NCBI GenBank assembly: GCA_039916225.1 | Contig: JBDSLU010000057.1 | Location: 1 to 39,854 of the forward strand | DNA length: 39,854 nucleotides | Origin: JBDSLU01 sp039916225 | GTDB lineage: Bacteria; Acidobacteriota; Vicinamibacteria; Vicinamibacterales; Vicinamibacteraceae | Reading direction: 5' to 3' | Shown: positions 16,302 through 24,791 of the stretch, piece by piece | How positions within the stretch are numbered: position 1 is the stretch's first letter | Layout: the number at the start of each line of letters is the position of its first letter | The notes under the pieces: model-generated | Told to the model about the DNA's origin: nothing | The model's input: the letters and a program-made list of their open reading frames with translations, nothing else | Database searches by the model: none | Position numbers and translations under genes: made by a program

Positions 16302-17027
16302 ATGCGAGGTCTCGTTGCTGCGTGTTGCGTGATGCTGACTGCGCCCGCGCTGGCCGGCGCACAGGCGGTCGCGGCGTCTGATTTCGTGGGACGGACGTGG
16401 CTGTCGACCGATGCGGCGGCGTCGCCGGGGACGCTCCGCATCTTCCTGGCCGACGGCACGCTGCTGATGGACTCGTGCGGCGAGACCTACCGGCTCGCGA
16501 CGTGGCGCGCGCCGCGGCCGGGCCGGATCGAGTGGACCGAGGACGGCGCGCGGATCGAGGCCGAGGTGAGCGAACCGCGGGCTGGCGAACTGCGGCTGCG
16601 GCTGCGCCTGCGCGGTGGGGACGCCCGGGACGAACGGTATCGGCTGGCCACGGTGCCATATGTCTGCCCGGATTCCCGACCCGATCCCGGGCCGGCGGCG
16701 CTGCGCGTCAGCGGCCGCGTGATCTTCCTCGAGCGGCTGGCGCTGCCGCGCTCGGCGACGGTCCGGGTCGAGCTCCGCGACACCTCGCGAGTCGGCGCGC
16801 CGGCGCGGACCCTCGCCACGCAGACGATTCCCGCGACACAGGGTCCGCCGTTCGTGTTCGACCTGTCGGTGCCGGCGGCCACCGTCGATCCGCGGGCGAG
16901 CCTGTCGCTGTTCGCCGAGATCCGCGACGGCCGGCGGCTCATGTTCACGACCGACACGCGCCATCCCGTGCCACGCGAGGGCGCGACCGACATGGACGTG
17001 CGGTTGCGATCCGTCGGCGGCCGGTAG
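16302..17027 (+). CDS. Exported YbaY-domain protein
   Basis: The product is 241 residues from the ATG at 16302 (signal peptide MRGLVAACCVMLTAPALAGAQ). The reading frame extends back to 16128, but the upstream residues are not export-like. Residues about 28-130 form an N-terminal domain (FVGRTWLSTD, LRIFLADGTLLMDSC, GRIEWTEDGARIEAEV) resembling small beta-barrel lipocalin/META-type folds. The C-terminal part, RVSGRVIFLERLALPRSATV through LSLFAEIRDGRRLMFT, is the YbaY/type III secretion-pilotin-like beta domain (VTGTVxYRERIALPPxAxVxVxLxDVS pattern). Its role in the envelope is unknown. The gene faces away from the FtsZ-like unit and is followed 14 bases later by a membrane protein. Confidence 0.75.
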   Translation: MRGLVAACCVMLTAPALAGAQAVAASDFVGRTWLSTDAAASPGTLRIFLADGTLLMDSCGETYRLATWRAPRPGRIEWTEDGARIEAEVSEPRAGELRLRLRLRGGDARDERYRLATVPYVCPDSRPDPGPAALRVSGRVIFLERLALPRSATVRVELRDTSRVGAPARTLATQTIPATQGPPFVFDLSVPAATVDPRASLSLFAEIRDGRRLMFTTDTRHPVPREGATDMDVRLRSVGGR

Positions 17028-17041
17028 TCGCCGGTCCGGCC

Positions 17042-17647
17042 ATGCCCACGGCCATCCGCCTGTTTCTCGGCGCCCTGACGATCGCGGCCATCGGCCGGCA
17101 GCTCGCCATCCACATGGCCGCCGGCTACAGCGTCGTCAATTTCTTCAGCTACTTCACCAACCTCTCGAACCTGTTCGCGGCCGGCGTGCTGCTCCGCGGT
17201 GCGACGCTCTGGCTGGCCCGACACCAGCCGTCGCCCGGCGACGAACGCCTGCGCGGCATGGCGGTCGTCTACATGACGGTCGTCGGGGTCGTCTTCTCGA
17301 TCCTCCTGCGCGACGTGGATCTGGGCGCGCTGCGGCCGTGGATCAACGTGCTCCTGCACTACGTCATGCCGGTGGTCGTCGTGGCCGACTGGCTGCTGCG
17401 GCCAGGCGTGCCCCCGAGCAGCGCCCGCGACTGGCTGCTGGTGCCCGCCTTTCCGCTGGCCTACGTGCTCTACATCCTGGCGCGTGGCGCGGTCGTCGGG
17501 TGGTATCCCTACCCGTTCCTGGATCCACGGCTCGGTGGCTATGGCAGCGTGGCCGTGCACGTGATCGCGATCATGGTGCTGTTCCTCCTCACCCAGTGGG
17601 CAGTGGCGGCCAGCGCCCGGCGGCTGGGACGCCGAGGCACGGCATGA
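17042..17647 (+). CDS. Pr6Pr-family membrane protein
   Basis: The 201-residue polytopic protein has about six hydrophobic segments. The first part contains VVNFFSYFTNLSNLFAAGVL (about residues 30-50), the conserved signature of the Pr6Pr/FAR-17a-AIG1-like family, followed by VVYMTVVGVVFSILLR, LLHYVMPVVVVADWLL and PLAYVLYILARGAVVGWYPYPFLDP. Bacterial members have no established function. Homologous AIG1-type proteins in animals are threonine hydrolases acting on lipid esters, but that should not be transferred without the catalytic Thr/His being checked. The start ATG 17042 lies 14 bases after the YbaY-domain gene, so co-transcription is likely. Confidence 0.8.
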   Translation: MPTAIRLFLGALTIAAIGRQLAIHMAAGYSVVNFFSYFTNLSNLFAAGVLLRGATLWLARHQPSPGDERLRGMAVVYMTVVGVVFSILLRDVDLGALRPWINVLLHYVMPVVVVADWLLRPGVPPSSARDWLLVPAFPLAYVLYILARGAVVGWYPYPFLDPRLGGYGSVAVHVIAIMVLFLLTQWAVAASARRLGRRGTA

Positions 17648-17712
17648 CGTGACCGCCGAAGGGGAACAGGCCGATTGCGCCAATGGTGACGAGCCCGCCG
17701 AGCGTGACGTGC

Positions 17713-20139
17713 TCAGTCGGCCCGCAAGGCGACCATGGGATCGATGCGCGAGGCGCGGCGCGCCGGCAGGTATCCAGCGAGGAGCGCGACGGCCCCCAGC
17801 ACCGCGGCCATGGCGATGAACGTCCGCGGATCCCGGGCGGTGACGCCGAACAGGAGACCGGACGCACTCCGCGCCAGCAGCCAGGACGCGCCGGCGCCGA
17901 GCACCAGACCGATGGCGGCAAGCCGCAGCGTCTGCCCGACGATGCTCGCCTGGACGTCCCGGGTCGAGGCCCCGAGCGCCATGCGGATCCCGATTTCCTG
18001 GGTCCGCTGGTTGACGGAGTACGAGATCAGCGCGTAGATACCGAGTGATGCGAGCGTCAACGCGAACACCGCGAAGCCGCCCAGCAGGAGCACCGTGAAG
18101 CGCCGCGGCGACGTCGAGCGATCCACGATCTGCTGCATCGTGCGGAAGTCGTTGCTGGCCAGGTTCGGCGCAATCGGGGTCAGGGTGGCTCGCAGTGTGG
18201 CGGCGATCTGGCTGGTCGGCAGGCTCGAGCGGACGACCAGATAGGCCCCGGCCAAATCCAGGCACTGCCGCGCCGGCATGTACATCTCGTTGCCCGACGG
18301 CTGTTCCAGCGACAGGTGCCGGACGTCGCCGACAACCCCGACGACGCGGCGCTCCTTGGCGCCGCACCCGCCGTTGATGTACTGCCCGATGGGGTTCTGT
18401 CCGGGCCACAGCGCCTCGGCCAGCGTCTTGTTGATCAGCATGACCGGCTCGGTGCCGGGCATGTCGCTCGCCGTCAGGTCGCGCCCGGCCAGCACCGGCA
18501 CGCCCATCGCCGCGGGATAGCCTTCGCTGACGACGCGGACGAACGCCAGCGGGTACTGGCCTCGTTCGTAGGTCACGCCCTTGGCTCCCGCTCCCCACGT
18601 GCGGTTGCGCCCGAGCGGCAGCGCGTCGGTGATGCCCGCCTGGTCGATACCCGGCGCCTGGCGGACCCGCCGCAGCACGTCGTCCAGATAGGCGAGGCGC
18701 TGCTCAGGCGTGGTGACGCGTCCGTCGGGATCGACGCGGATCGTGGCGCTCCGCGCCGGGTCGAAGCCCATCTGCACCTCGAGCACCGCGGCGAGGCTGC
18801 GAATCAGCAGGCCGGCACCGACCAGCAGGACACAGGCGAACGCGATCTCCGACACGACCAGCGCGTTGCGGACCCACGTGCGCTCGCGGCCTTCCGTCGA
18901 CCCGCGCGTCGCGTCCTTCAGCGCCTGGCTCATCCCGGCGCCGGACGTCTGCAACGCCGGGGCGAGGCCGAAGACGACGCCGGTGATCAAGGTGATGACG
19001 ACGGTGAACCCGAGCGCGACGCCGTCGATGCGCACGTCGTGCAAGAGTGGAATGCTGACCGCGTCGAGCCCCGTCAGCAGGCGCGTGCCGATCAGCGCCA
19101 GCGCGAGACCGAGGACGGCGCCCGCCGACGACAGGACGAGCCCCTCGGTAAGCATCTGGGTGAGCAGCCGCTTCCGCCCGGCGCCGAGCGACATGCGGAT
19201 GGCGATTTCCTTCCGGCGGGCCGCGGTCCGCGCCAGCAGCAGGTTCGACAGGTTGGCGCAGACGATGAGCATGACCATGCCCACGGCCCCGGCGAGCACG
19301 ACCACGGCGAGGCGGACGTTGCCGCTGACGTAGTCGGACAGCGGCCGGACCAGCCCTTCGAAGTCGTTGCGCTCCGGGTGCTCGCGTCGCATCTGTGGCG
19401 CCAGCGCGCGGACCTCGGCGTGCGCCTGCGCCGCGGTCGCGCCTGGCTTCACGCGGCCGATCATGGCCATCGTGTTGCCCCAGCGGTTGGTCTCGGGGCT
19501 GAGCGCGAACGGGAAGTAGAGATCGAGCCGGCTGCCCGGCGCGAAGACGGTCGCAAAGTCGAACGAGGCCGGCAGCACGCCGACCACCGTGTGCGGCTCG
19601 TCGTTGATCACGAGGGAGGTGCCGACGATACGAGGATCGCGCCCGAACCGGCGCTCCCAGATGGCGTGGCCGAGCATCACCGCTTTCGGGCCGTTCCAGG
19701 CGCTCTCGACGGCGTTGAACGAACGGCCGAGCAGCGGCTTCACACCGAGCACGTCGAAGAAGTTCTCGGACACGGGCACGCCACTGAGCCGCTCCGGCTC
19801 GCCGCGACCAGTCAGGAGGTTGTCGCCTACGCCGTAGAAGGCGAAGTAGCCGGCGACGGCCGACATGGTCTGCGTCTTCTCGCGCAGGTCGAGCAGGTAG
19901 CCGACCTGGGTCATCTGGCCCGACAATCCGGGCGCGTCGCGGTTGGCGATCCACACCAGCTCGGACGGCTTGGCGAACGGGAGCGGCCGCAGCAGCAGGG
20001 TGTTCACGACGCTGAACACCGTGGCGCTGGCGCCGATGCCGAGCCCGGCGATGAGCACCGCAAAGACGGCGAAACCGGCATCGCGGCGCAGGGTGCGGAC
20101 GGTGTAGCGGAGGTCCTGGAGGAGGTGCGGGAAGGCCAT
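17713..20139 (-). CDS. ADOP-type ABC transporter permease (MacB/FtsX family)
   Basis: The product is 808 residues from the ATG at 20139. The frame extends 41 codons upstream, but those residues lack homology-like character, while MAFPHLLQDLRYTVRTLRRDAGF is the standard start. The protein is a tandem duplication of the MacB-periplasmic-domain plus FtsX permease unit. Half one has a TM near residue 20-45 (FAVFAVLIAGLGIGASATVFSVVN), a periplasmic domain to about 265, and three TMs (about 290-415). Half two repeats this with LVVSEIAFACVLLVGAGLL and ends VALLAGYLPARRASRIDPMVALR, the family C-terminal signature. ADOP proteins are numerous in Acidobacteriota and usually lack an adjacent ATPase, as here. 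The substrate is unknown. It follows a second ADOP gene after 59 bases. Confidence 0.9.
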   Translation of the reverse strand: MAFPHLLQDLRYTVRTLRRDAGFAVFAVLIAGLGIGASATVFSVVNTLLLRPLPFAKPSELVWIANRDAPGLSGQMTQVGYLLDLREKTQTMSAVAGYFAFYGVGDNLLTGRGEPERLSGVPVSENFFDVLGVKPLLGRSFNAVESAWNGPKAVMLGHAIWERRFGRDPRIVGTSLVINDEPHTVVGVLPASFDFATVFAPGSRLDLYFPFALSPETNRWGNTMAMIGRVKPGATAAQAHAEVRALAPQMRREHPERNDFEGLVRPLSDYVSGNVRLAVVVLAGAVGMVMLIVCANLSNLLLARTAARRKEIAIRMSLGAGRKRLLTQMLTEGLVLSSAGAVLGLALALIGTRLLTGLDAVSIPLLHDVRIDGVALGFTVVITLITGVVFGLAPALQTSGAGMSQALKDATRGSTEGRERTWVRNALVVSEIAFACVLLVGAGLLIRSLAAVLEVQMGFDPARSATIRVDPDGRVTTPEQRLAYLDDVLRRVRQAPGIDQAGITDALPLGRNRTWGAGAKGVTYERGQYPLAFVRVVSEGYPAAMGVPVLAGRDLTASDMPGTEPVMLINKTLAEALWPGQNPIGQYINGGCGAKERRVVGVVGDVRHLSLEQPSGNEMYMPARQCLDLAGAYLVVRSSLPTSQIAATLRATLTPIAPNLASNDFRTMQQIVDRSTSPRRFTVLLLGGFAVFALTLASLGIYALISYSVNQRTQEIGIRMALGASTRDVQASIVGQTLRLAAIGLVLGAGASWLLARSASGLLFGVTARDPRTFIAMAAVLGAVALLAGYLPARRASRIDPMVALRAD

Positions 20140-20198
20140 GGTCGGCGGATTGGACGGACCGCCGGCGCCGATGGTTGCCTTCCTGCCTCGAGCCCCGC

Positions 20199-22907
20199 TC
20201 ACTCCTGCCGCAAGGACCGCGCCGGATCGATGCCGAGGACGCGCCGGGCCGGCACGTAGCACGCCGCCATCGTGATCGCTGCCAGCACGACGGTAACGGC
20301 GGACAGCGTCAAGGGATCCGCCGGCGAGATGCCGACGAGTGCGCCGCGAATCAGGCCGCTCACGGCATACAGCCCGGGCAGCCCGAAGAGGACGCCGAGA
20401 CCGACGAGCATGGAGCCCTCGCCCAGAATCAGCCGGAGGATCCGGCCGTGGTCAGCGCCGAGCGCGAGGCGCACAGCCATCTCGTGGCTCCGGCGCGACA
20501 CAGCATTCGACACGATGCCGAAGAGACCCATCGCCGCGAGCAGGAGGGCGCCCAACGCGAAACTGGCGACCACGACCGCGCTGGTGCGCGGCCGGCGCTG
20601 GATGTCGCCGACGATCTGCGCCATCGAGCGGACGTCGCCCATCGCCACGCGCGGATCGGCCCGACGCAGCGCAGCGCGAGCCTCCGGGACGATCGCTTCG
20701 GGATCGCGGCCGCTGCGGACCACGAACGAGAGCGGCCGGAAGCCCCAGTCTTCGGTCCGGATGTAGAGCTGCGGCCGCCCGTCCTGGTGGACATCGTCGA
20801 GACGCGCCTGCTGCACCACGCCGACGATCGTCAGGCCATTGGCTGGCGCCGTCGTCAACCTGGCGGAGACGCGGGTTCCATCTCGCGGGATCGTGGCGCC
20901 GATGGCGTTACCGGCCGGAAAGAAGCGCTCGGCCAGTCGCTGATCGATCAGCGCTTCCTGGCGGCCGTCCTGGCGGACCGGGTCGAAGGCGCGGCCCGAG
21001 ATCACGCGCATGCCCATCGTCGAGACGTAGGACGCCCGCGTGCCGATGACGTCGACGAGCGTGGCGTCACGATCGTCCGTCCCGCTGCTGCCCGGCGCGC
21101 CCGCGATCCTGATCGCGATCGGAAACACCGATCCCGAGAGCGGGAGGGTCGACGTGGCGCTGACGTCGGACACGCCAGGGATGGTGCGGAGCTCGCGCTC
21201 GACCCGATCCTGGAAGCCGACGAGATCGGCCGGCGTGGAGAAGAACTCGGGTGGGCTGCGGACGCGGAAGGTCAGCACGCCGGCGGCGTTGAAGCCGGGA
21301 TCGGCCCGGAGCAGACGCTCGACGCTGCGTACGACCAGGCCGCCGCTGCCGAGCAGGACCAGCGTGATCGCCACTTGCGCGACGACCAGGGCGCGGCGCA
21401 GGCGCGTATGCCCGCCGCCGCCGCGGACAGCGCTCGACGCGAGCAGCGACGACAACGTCGCGCGCGACGCCCAGCCGGCGGGAGCAGCGCCGGCCAGCAG
21501 ACCGAGCGTGGCGCCCAGGGCGATCATCACCGCGGCGATGGTCCAGTCGACGGCGATGGCGTCGCGGCGCGGGAAGTCCAGCGGCGCCAGCGCGACGAGC
21601 GCTTTCGTGGCCCAGGCGGCGCCCACGGCGCCAAGCGCGCCGCCGGCGAGACCAAGCAGTCCGCCCTCGAGGAGCGTGGCGCGGATGACGGCAGCGGTAC
21701 TGGCGCCGAGCGCGCGCGACACCGCGAACTCGTGCTCGCGTTGCGCCCCGCGGGCCAGGAGCACCGAGGCCAGGTTCACTGTCAGCATCAGCGCCAGGAG
21801 GGCGCCGGCGGCGCCGACCAGGATAAGGGCGGGACGGGCCTTGGCCACGACGTCGTCCTGGAGCCCCACGGCGTAGAGCGACAGGCCGCGGCCGTTGAAG
21901 GCGCGCGCGTCGATGGCCCGCCCGGCGGCCGCGATCGCCGACGCCACCGCCCCGGGTGACGCGCCGGATCGGGCCCGCACGAGCGCGGTGTAGTTGCCTC
22001 GGTCCGGCCGCTCGGCGGCGATCGCCTCGTGCGTGGCGATGTAGGCGTCGACCCGCTGCCCGACGCCGTTCTGGTCCATCCGCACGAACGCGAACGTGGG
22101 CGGCAGCACGCCGACAACGATGTAGGCGTTGCCCTGCAGGCGGACGTCGCGGCCGACGATCGACGGATCGGCGCCGATGCGGTTCCACAACGGATGCGTG
22201 AGGACGATCAGGTTCGGCCGCCCCGGGCCGGCCTCGCTGGGGGCAATGGCGCGACCGAGCATCGGGGTAACGCCGAGGACGTCGAACAGGTTCGGCGTGG
22301 CCACGGTGACCGCGATCTCGGCCGGATCGTCGCCCTCGCGCGCGGCGAAGATGCCGCCGAGCATCGGCTGAAGCAGCGCGACGTCCTCGACGACGGCGCC
22401 GGACGCCTTCAGGTCGGAGACATCCGAACCCGACAGGCTGCCCCGCTGCAGGTCGCGGATCGGCCCGTAGTCGCGCCAGACATAGTACAAATCGGCCGGC
22501 TCGCGGTATGGCATCGGCTCGAGCAGCGTCTTGCCGACCAGGGTCAGTGCGACGGCGACCATGCCGAGCCCGATGGCGAGTGTGAGGATGGTCGTCGCGG
22601 CGAAGGTGCGGGCGCGCACCAGACGACGCATGGCCATCTCGGCGTCGCGACCCCAGTCGCCGTGTCGCCGCCAGGGCGCGGCCGGCCGCAGGCGTTCGCC
22701 CGGCCCGTTGCGGACCGCATCGACCAGCGCGCGCACCCACAGACGCGCGAGGCGCGGCAGCCCGCCGGCGCGGACGGCGTCGCGAGCGCGATCACGATAG
22801 GTCTCGACCAGGGCCTCGCCCATGTCGTCGCGGAAGTCGGGCGGATAGCAGCGCCGCAGCAGGCGGAACCACCGGTCGGAGATGCGCATGGCGCGTTCCT
22901 CGTTCAC
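20199..22907 (-). CDS. ADOP-type ABC transporter permease with N-terminal prefix domain
   Basis: The 902-residue MacB/FtsX-type permease starts with a cytoplasmic helical prefix of about 80 residues (RISDRWFRLLRRCYPPDFRDDMGEALVETYRDRARDA), as in the prefix-bearing ADOP subgroup. The duplicated permease unit follows: RTFAATTILTLAIGLGMVAVALTLV is the first TM, a periplasmic domain carries LPPTFAFV and related strands, TMs lie at about 370-480, and a second copy ends VVLAAITMAACYVPARRVLGIDPARSLRQE. The GTG start at 22907 overlaps the PadR stop (GTGA), so translation should be coupled. An internal ATG at 22889 (MRISDRW) is an alternative start. No MacB-like ATPase is encoded nearby. Confidence 0.9.
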   Translation of the reverse strand: MNEERAMRISDRWFRLLRRCYPPDFRDDMGEALVETYRDRARDAVRAGGLPRLARLWVRALVDAVRNGPGERLRPAAPWRRHGDWGRDAEMAMRRLVRARTFAATTILTLAIGLGMVAVALTLVGKTLLEPMPYREPADLYYVWRDYGPIRDLQRGSLSGSDVSDLKASGAVVEDVALLQPMLGGIFAAREGDDPAEIAVTVATPNLFDVLGVTPMLGRAIAPSEAGPGRPNLIVLTHPLWNRIGADPSIVGRDVRLQGNAYIVVGVLPPTFAFVRMDQNGVGQRVDAYIATHEAIAAERPDRGNYTALVRARSGASPGAVASAIAAAGRAIDARAFNGRGLSLYAVGLQDDVVAKARPALILVGAAGALLALMLTVNLASVLLARGAQREHEFAVSRALGASTAAVIRATLLEGGLLGLAGGALGAVGAAWATKALVALAPLDFPRRDAIAVDWTIAAVMIALGATLGLLAGAAPAGWASRATLSSLLASSAVRGGGGHTRLRRALVVAQVAITLVLLGSGGLVVRSVERLLRADPGFNAAGVLTFRVRSPPEFFSTPADLVGFQDRVERELRTIPGVSDVSATSTLPLSGSVFPIAIRIAGAPGSSGTDDRDATLVDVIGTRASYVSTMGMRVISGRAFDPVRQDGRQEALIDQRLAERFFPAGNAIGATIPRDGTRVSARLTTAPANGLTIVGVVQQARLDDVHQDGRPQLYIRTEDWGFRPLSFVVRSGRDPEAIVPEARAALRRADPRVAMGDVRSMAQIVGDIQRRPRTSAVVVASFALGALLLAAMGLFGIVSNAVSRRSHEMAVRLALGADHGRILRLILGEGSMLVGLGVLFGLPGLYAVSGLIRGALVGISPADPLTLSAVTVVLAAITMAACYVPARRVLGIDPARSLRQE

Positions 22908-23278
22908 GACTTCGCCCCTTTCGGGAGGAGGCCGCCGAGACGGGCGGCGCGCGTCAGTGCTTCGAGCCGCCGGGCCTCCGTCATCGCGGCGCGCCGGCCG
23001 GCCTCGGTGATCTGGTAGTAGTTGCGTCGCTCGTCGCCGGCGTCGGCGGCGGCCCGACGCGCGGCCGCCTCGATCAGGCCGGCCTCGGCGAGACGGGCCA
23101 GGGCGCGATACATCGTGCCGACGTCGGGCACCGACGCGTCCCCGCGCTCCTGGATGTCCTGGATGATCCCGTAGCCATGCCGTTCACCGGCGGCCACGCT
23201 GAGGAGGATGTGGAACTCGACCGGCCGCAAGGACGGCAGGTCGGCGGACGCGCGGCGGGGACGGTCGGTGGCGCTCAT
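22904..23278 (-). CDS. PadR-family transcriptional regulator
   Basis: The 124-residue winged-helix repressor starts at ATG 23278; upstream in-frame ATGs lie inside the palindromic operator and are unlikely starts. The PadR signature is clear: FHILLSVAAGERHGYGIIQDI (about 22-42), VGTMYRALARLAEAGLIE (about 53-70), and RNYYQITEAGRRAAMTEARRLEAL (about 84-107), with the wing tyrosines and the C-terminal dimerisation helix. PadR genes directly upstream of ADOP permeases are a recurrent acidobacterial arrangement. It overlaps the first permease by 4 bases and probably controls that operon through the dyad at 23276-23308. The effector is unknown. Confidence 0.92.
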   Translation of the reverse strand: MSATDRPRRASADLPSLRPVEFHILLSVAAGERHGYGIIQDIQERGDASVPDVGTMYRALARLAEAGLIEAAARRAAADAGDERRNYYQITEAGRRAAMTEARRLEALTRAARLGGLLPKGAKS

Positions 23279-23308
23279 ATATGCGTGGAACATATATGCA
23301 CCACGCAT
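23276..23308 (-). promoter_or_regulatory. Nested dyad: candidate PadR operator and promoter
   Basis: ATGCGTGG (23281-23288) and CCACGCAT (23301-23308) are perfect inverted repeats with a 12-base spacer. The spacer contains the palindrome CATATATG (23291-23298), centred on the same axis (23294.5). A second CATATATG (23276-23283) overlaps the PadR start codon. AT-rich palindromes of this kind in a GC-rich genome are typical of autoregulated PadR operators. The position at the start codon implies that bound repressor would block the PadR-ADOP operon. Confidence 0.65.
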
Positions 23309-23382
23309 AGATAGGCTGTCAAGCCGGTTCGCACGAACATCTCGCCGTCGATATCGACCTTTCGGTCGACGAGGAGGGCGGT

Positions 23383-23404
23383 CTGCGCCTGCGCTCGGGC
23401 GCAG
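23383..23404 (-). terminator. Possible hairpin downstream of the Crp/Fnr-type gene
   Basis: On the minus strand CTGCGCC (23404-23398) pairs with GGCGCAG (23389-23383) across an 8-base loop, 55 bases after the regulator's stop. GTCGATATCGAC (23347-23358) is a second dyad closer to PadR. There is no U-run, so termination is unproven. The 23309-23458 interval holds no gene that I can support. Confidence 0.3.
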
Positions 23405-23458
23405 CGCCTCTACGAGGGCCTGGGTGAGCCCGTCGCCGGGGACATCGGAAGGCCTGCG

Positions 23459-24037
23459 CTACCGGCGCGGGCGCCTGATGCGGCTGAGCGTCTCCGGCGT
23501 CATCCCCAGATAGCTGGCCAGCATCTTCAGGGGTACCCGTCCGGCGATCGACGGGTAGATACGGCGGAACTCTTCGTAGCGCTCCTCGGCCGATCGCGAG
23601 AGCGTGTCGACGATGCGTCGATCCTTGGCGACCACGCTGGCCTGCACGCCGTGCCGGAACGCCTCGGCAAAGCCGGGCATCGTGGCGAGCAGCGCCTTGT
23701 GGTCCCGCGCCGTGATCAGGAGGACGTCCGACGCCTCGATGGCGTCGATGAAGAAATGCGAGGGCGCTCCCGACGCCAGGCTCGCCAGATCGGAGATCCA
23801 CCATTCTTCCGGCGCGAACTGCACGACGTGCTCGCCGCCGTCGATGTCGAGGGCGTAGCGGCGCAGGCAGCCGCGGGCGACGAACGCGCCCCAGCGGGCG
23901 GGCTCGCCGGCCCGCTGCAGCACGTCACCGGGCCCGAGCGCGCGAGCCGCGAAGAACGGCTCCATCGCCGCGAACTCGGCGTCGGTAATGGCTGCGCGCT
24001 GGAGGAGGTAGGAGCGAAGGATCTGGAACGACGACAT
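23459..24037 (-). CDS. Crp/Fnr-family transcriptional regulator
   Basis: The product is 192 residues from ATG 24037 (another ATG eight codons upstream, at 24061, is possible). Residues about 20-130 form a cyclic-nucleotide-binding-type beta-roll (ALGPGDVLQRAGEPARWGAFVARGCLRRY, then EWWISDLASL and IDAIEASDVLLITARDH). A long dimerisation helix follows, and then a C-terminal HTH, RVPLKMLASYLGMTPETLSRIRR. The recognition helix has E-T-L-S-R, the same Glu..Ser-Arg arrangement that reads TTGAT half-sites in FNR-type proteins. Only one cysteine is present, so no FNR-type iron-sulphur cluster is expected. The gene ends almost immediately after the HTH. It follows the VOC gene by 44 bases, and a perfect TTGAT-N4-ATCAA box lies upstream of that gene, so autoregulation is plausible. 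Confidence 0.9.
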   Translation of the reverse strand: MSSFQILRSYLLQRAAITDAEFAAMEPFFAARALGPGDVLQRAGEPARWGAFVARGCLRRYALDIDGGEHVVQFAPEEWWISDLASLASGAPSHFFIDAIEASDVLLITARDHKALLATMPGFAEAFRHGVQASVVAKDRRIVDTLSRSAEERYEEFRRIYPSIAGRVPLKMLASYLGMTPETLSRIRRPRR

Positions 24038-24081
24038 GGCGTGCGCCGCGAGGCACGCCATCGTAGCAGGCCGTCGAGCGG

Positions 24082-24603
24082 TCAGGCGGTCGCGACCGCC
24101 GCCCCGGCGGGGACGGCGTCGGCCAGCAGCGTCAGGGGATCGAACCCGTCGTTCTTGAGATTCCAGCGCCCGTGCTCGTCGAACCAGCGTGCCATCGGGA
24201 CGTCGTAGTACAGCTCGATGCCGTTCCCGTCGGGATCCTTGAGGTAGATCGACACGGTTCCGCCGTGATCGCGGCCGCCATCGAACGTGGCGCCATGCGC
24301 CACGGCCCGGGCCACGGCGCCGGCCAGGCTCGCGCGATCGGGATAGACGAGGGCGACATGGAACAGCCCGGTGTGGCCGGCCGGAGGCGGCGTTCCGCCG
24401 GCGCTCTCGAAGGTGTTGAGCGCGATGTGATGGTGGTAGTCGCCGGCGGCGAGGAAGACCATCGGCAGGCCGTAGGACCGGCCGTCGATGCGGAGGGCGA
24501 AACCCAGCGTGTCGCGGTAGAACGCGATGGCGCGCTCGAGGTCGGCGACGCGAAGGTGGACGTGGCCGATGCGGACATCGGCGGGAAGGGGCTGGTCGAT
24601 CAT
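24082..24603 (-). CDS. VOC-family dioxygenase/glyoxalase-like protein
   Basis: The product is 173 residues from the ATG at 24603, preceded by AGGAGA at good spacing; upstream frame extension to 24780 is not supported. It has a bipartite vicinal-oxygen-chelate fold with RIGHVHLRVADLERAIAFYR (11-30), TGLFHVALVYPDR (78-90) and DHGGTVSIYLKDPDGNGIEL (112-131). His16, His82 and Glu130 occupy the metal-ligand positions of type I extradiol dioxygenases, and the DPDGNGIELYYD motif is close to Bacillus CatE-type catechol 2,3-dioxygenases. It probably opens an aromatic diol or acts as a glyoxalase-like enzyme; the substrate is not determinable. It is probably the first gene of a two-gene operon with the Crp/Fnr regulator. 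Confidence 0.85.
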   Translation of the reverse strand: MIDQPLPADVRIGHVHLRVADLERAIAFYRDTLGFALRIDGRSYGLPMVFLAAGDYHHHIALNTFESAGGTPPPAGHTGLFHVALVYPDRASLAGAVARAVAHGATFDGGRDHGGTVSIYLKDPDGNGIELYYDVPMARWFDEHGRWNLKNDGFDPLTLLADAVPAGAAVATA

Positions 24604-24665
24604 GACGGTCTCCTGGCCGGCGTAGCGGCGGCTCTCGGGACAGCACCGCGCTGCCCACGACCGCC

Positions 24666-24708
24666 ACTCTAGTCGCCGGTTGGATGGAGGCCTCTTGATC
24701 TGGATCAA
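24666..24708 (-). promoter_or_regulatory. FNR/CRP-type operator with class II promoter geometry
   Basis: TTGAT-CTGG-ATCAA (24695-24708) is a perfect FNR-type palindrome. On the minus strand TAGAGT (24671-24666) serves as a plausible -10, putting a transcription start near 24660. The box centre (24701.5) would then lie at about -41.5, the classic class II activator position. The target would be the VOC and Crp/Fnr operon. The plus-strand mocA-like gene starts 84 bases on the other side and could also respond. Confidence 0.65.
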
Positions 24709-24791
24709 GTTCGCCGGACCGTCAGCCGCGCGCGTGCCGAACGACCGTCGGCGTTGCGCGAATGCCGGCAACGATGCCATCGTCGTCGCGT

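Noticed and set aside
18316..20259. Long plus-strand frames opposite the ADOP permeases (also 20175-21959 and 22029-23018)
   Set aside because: They mirror the permease codons; there are no motifs, and permease motifs are unambiguous on the other strand.
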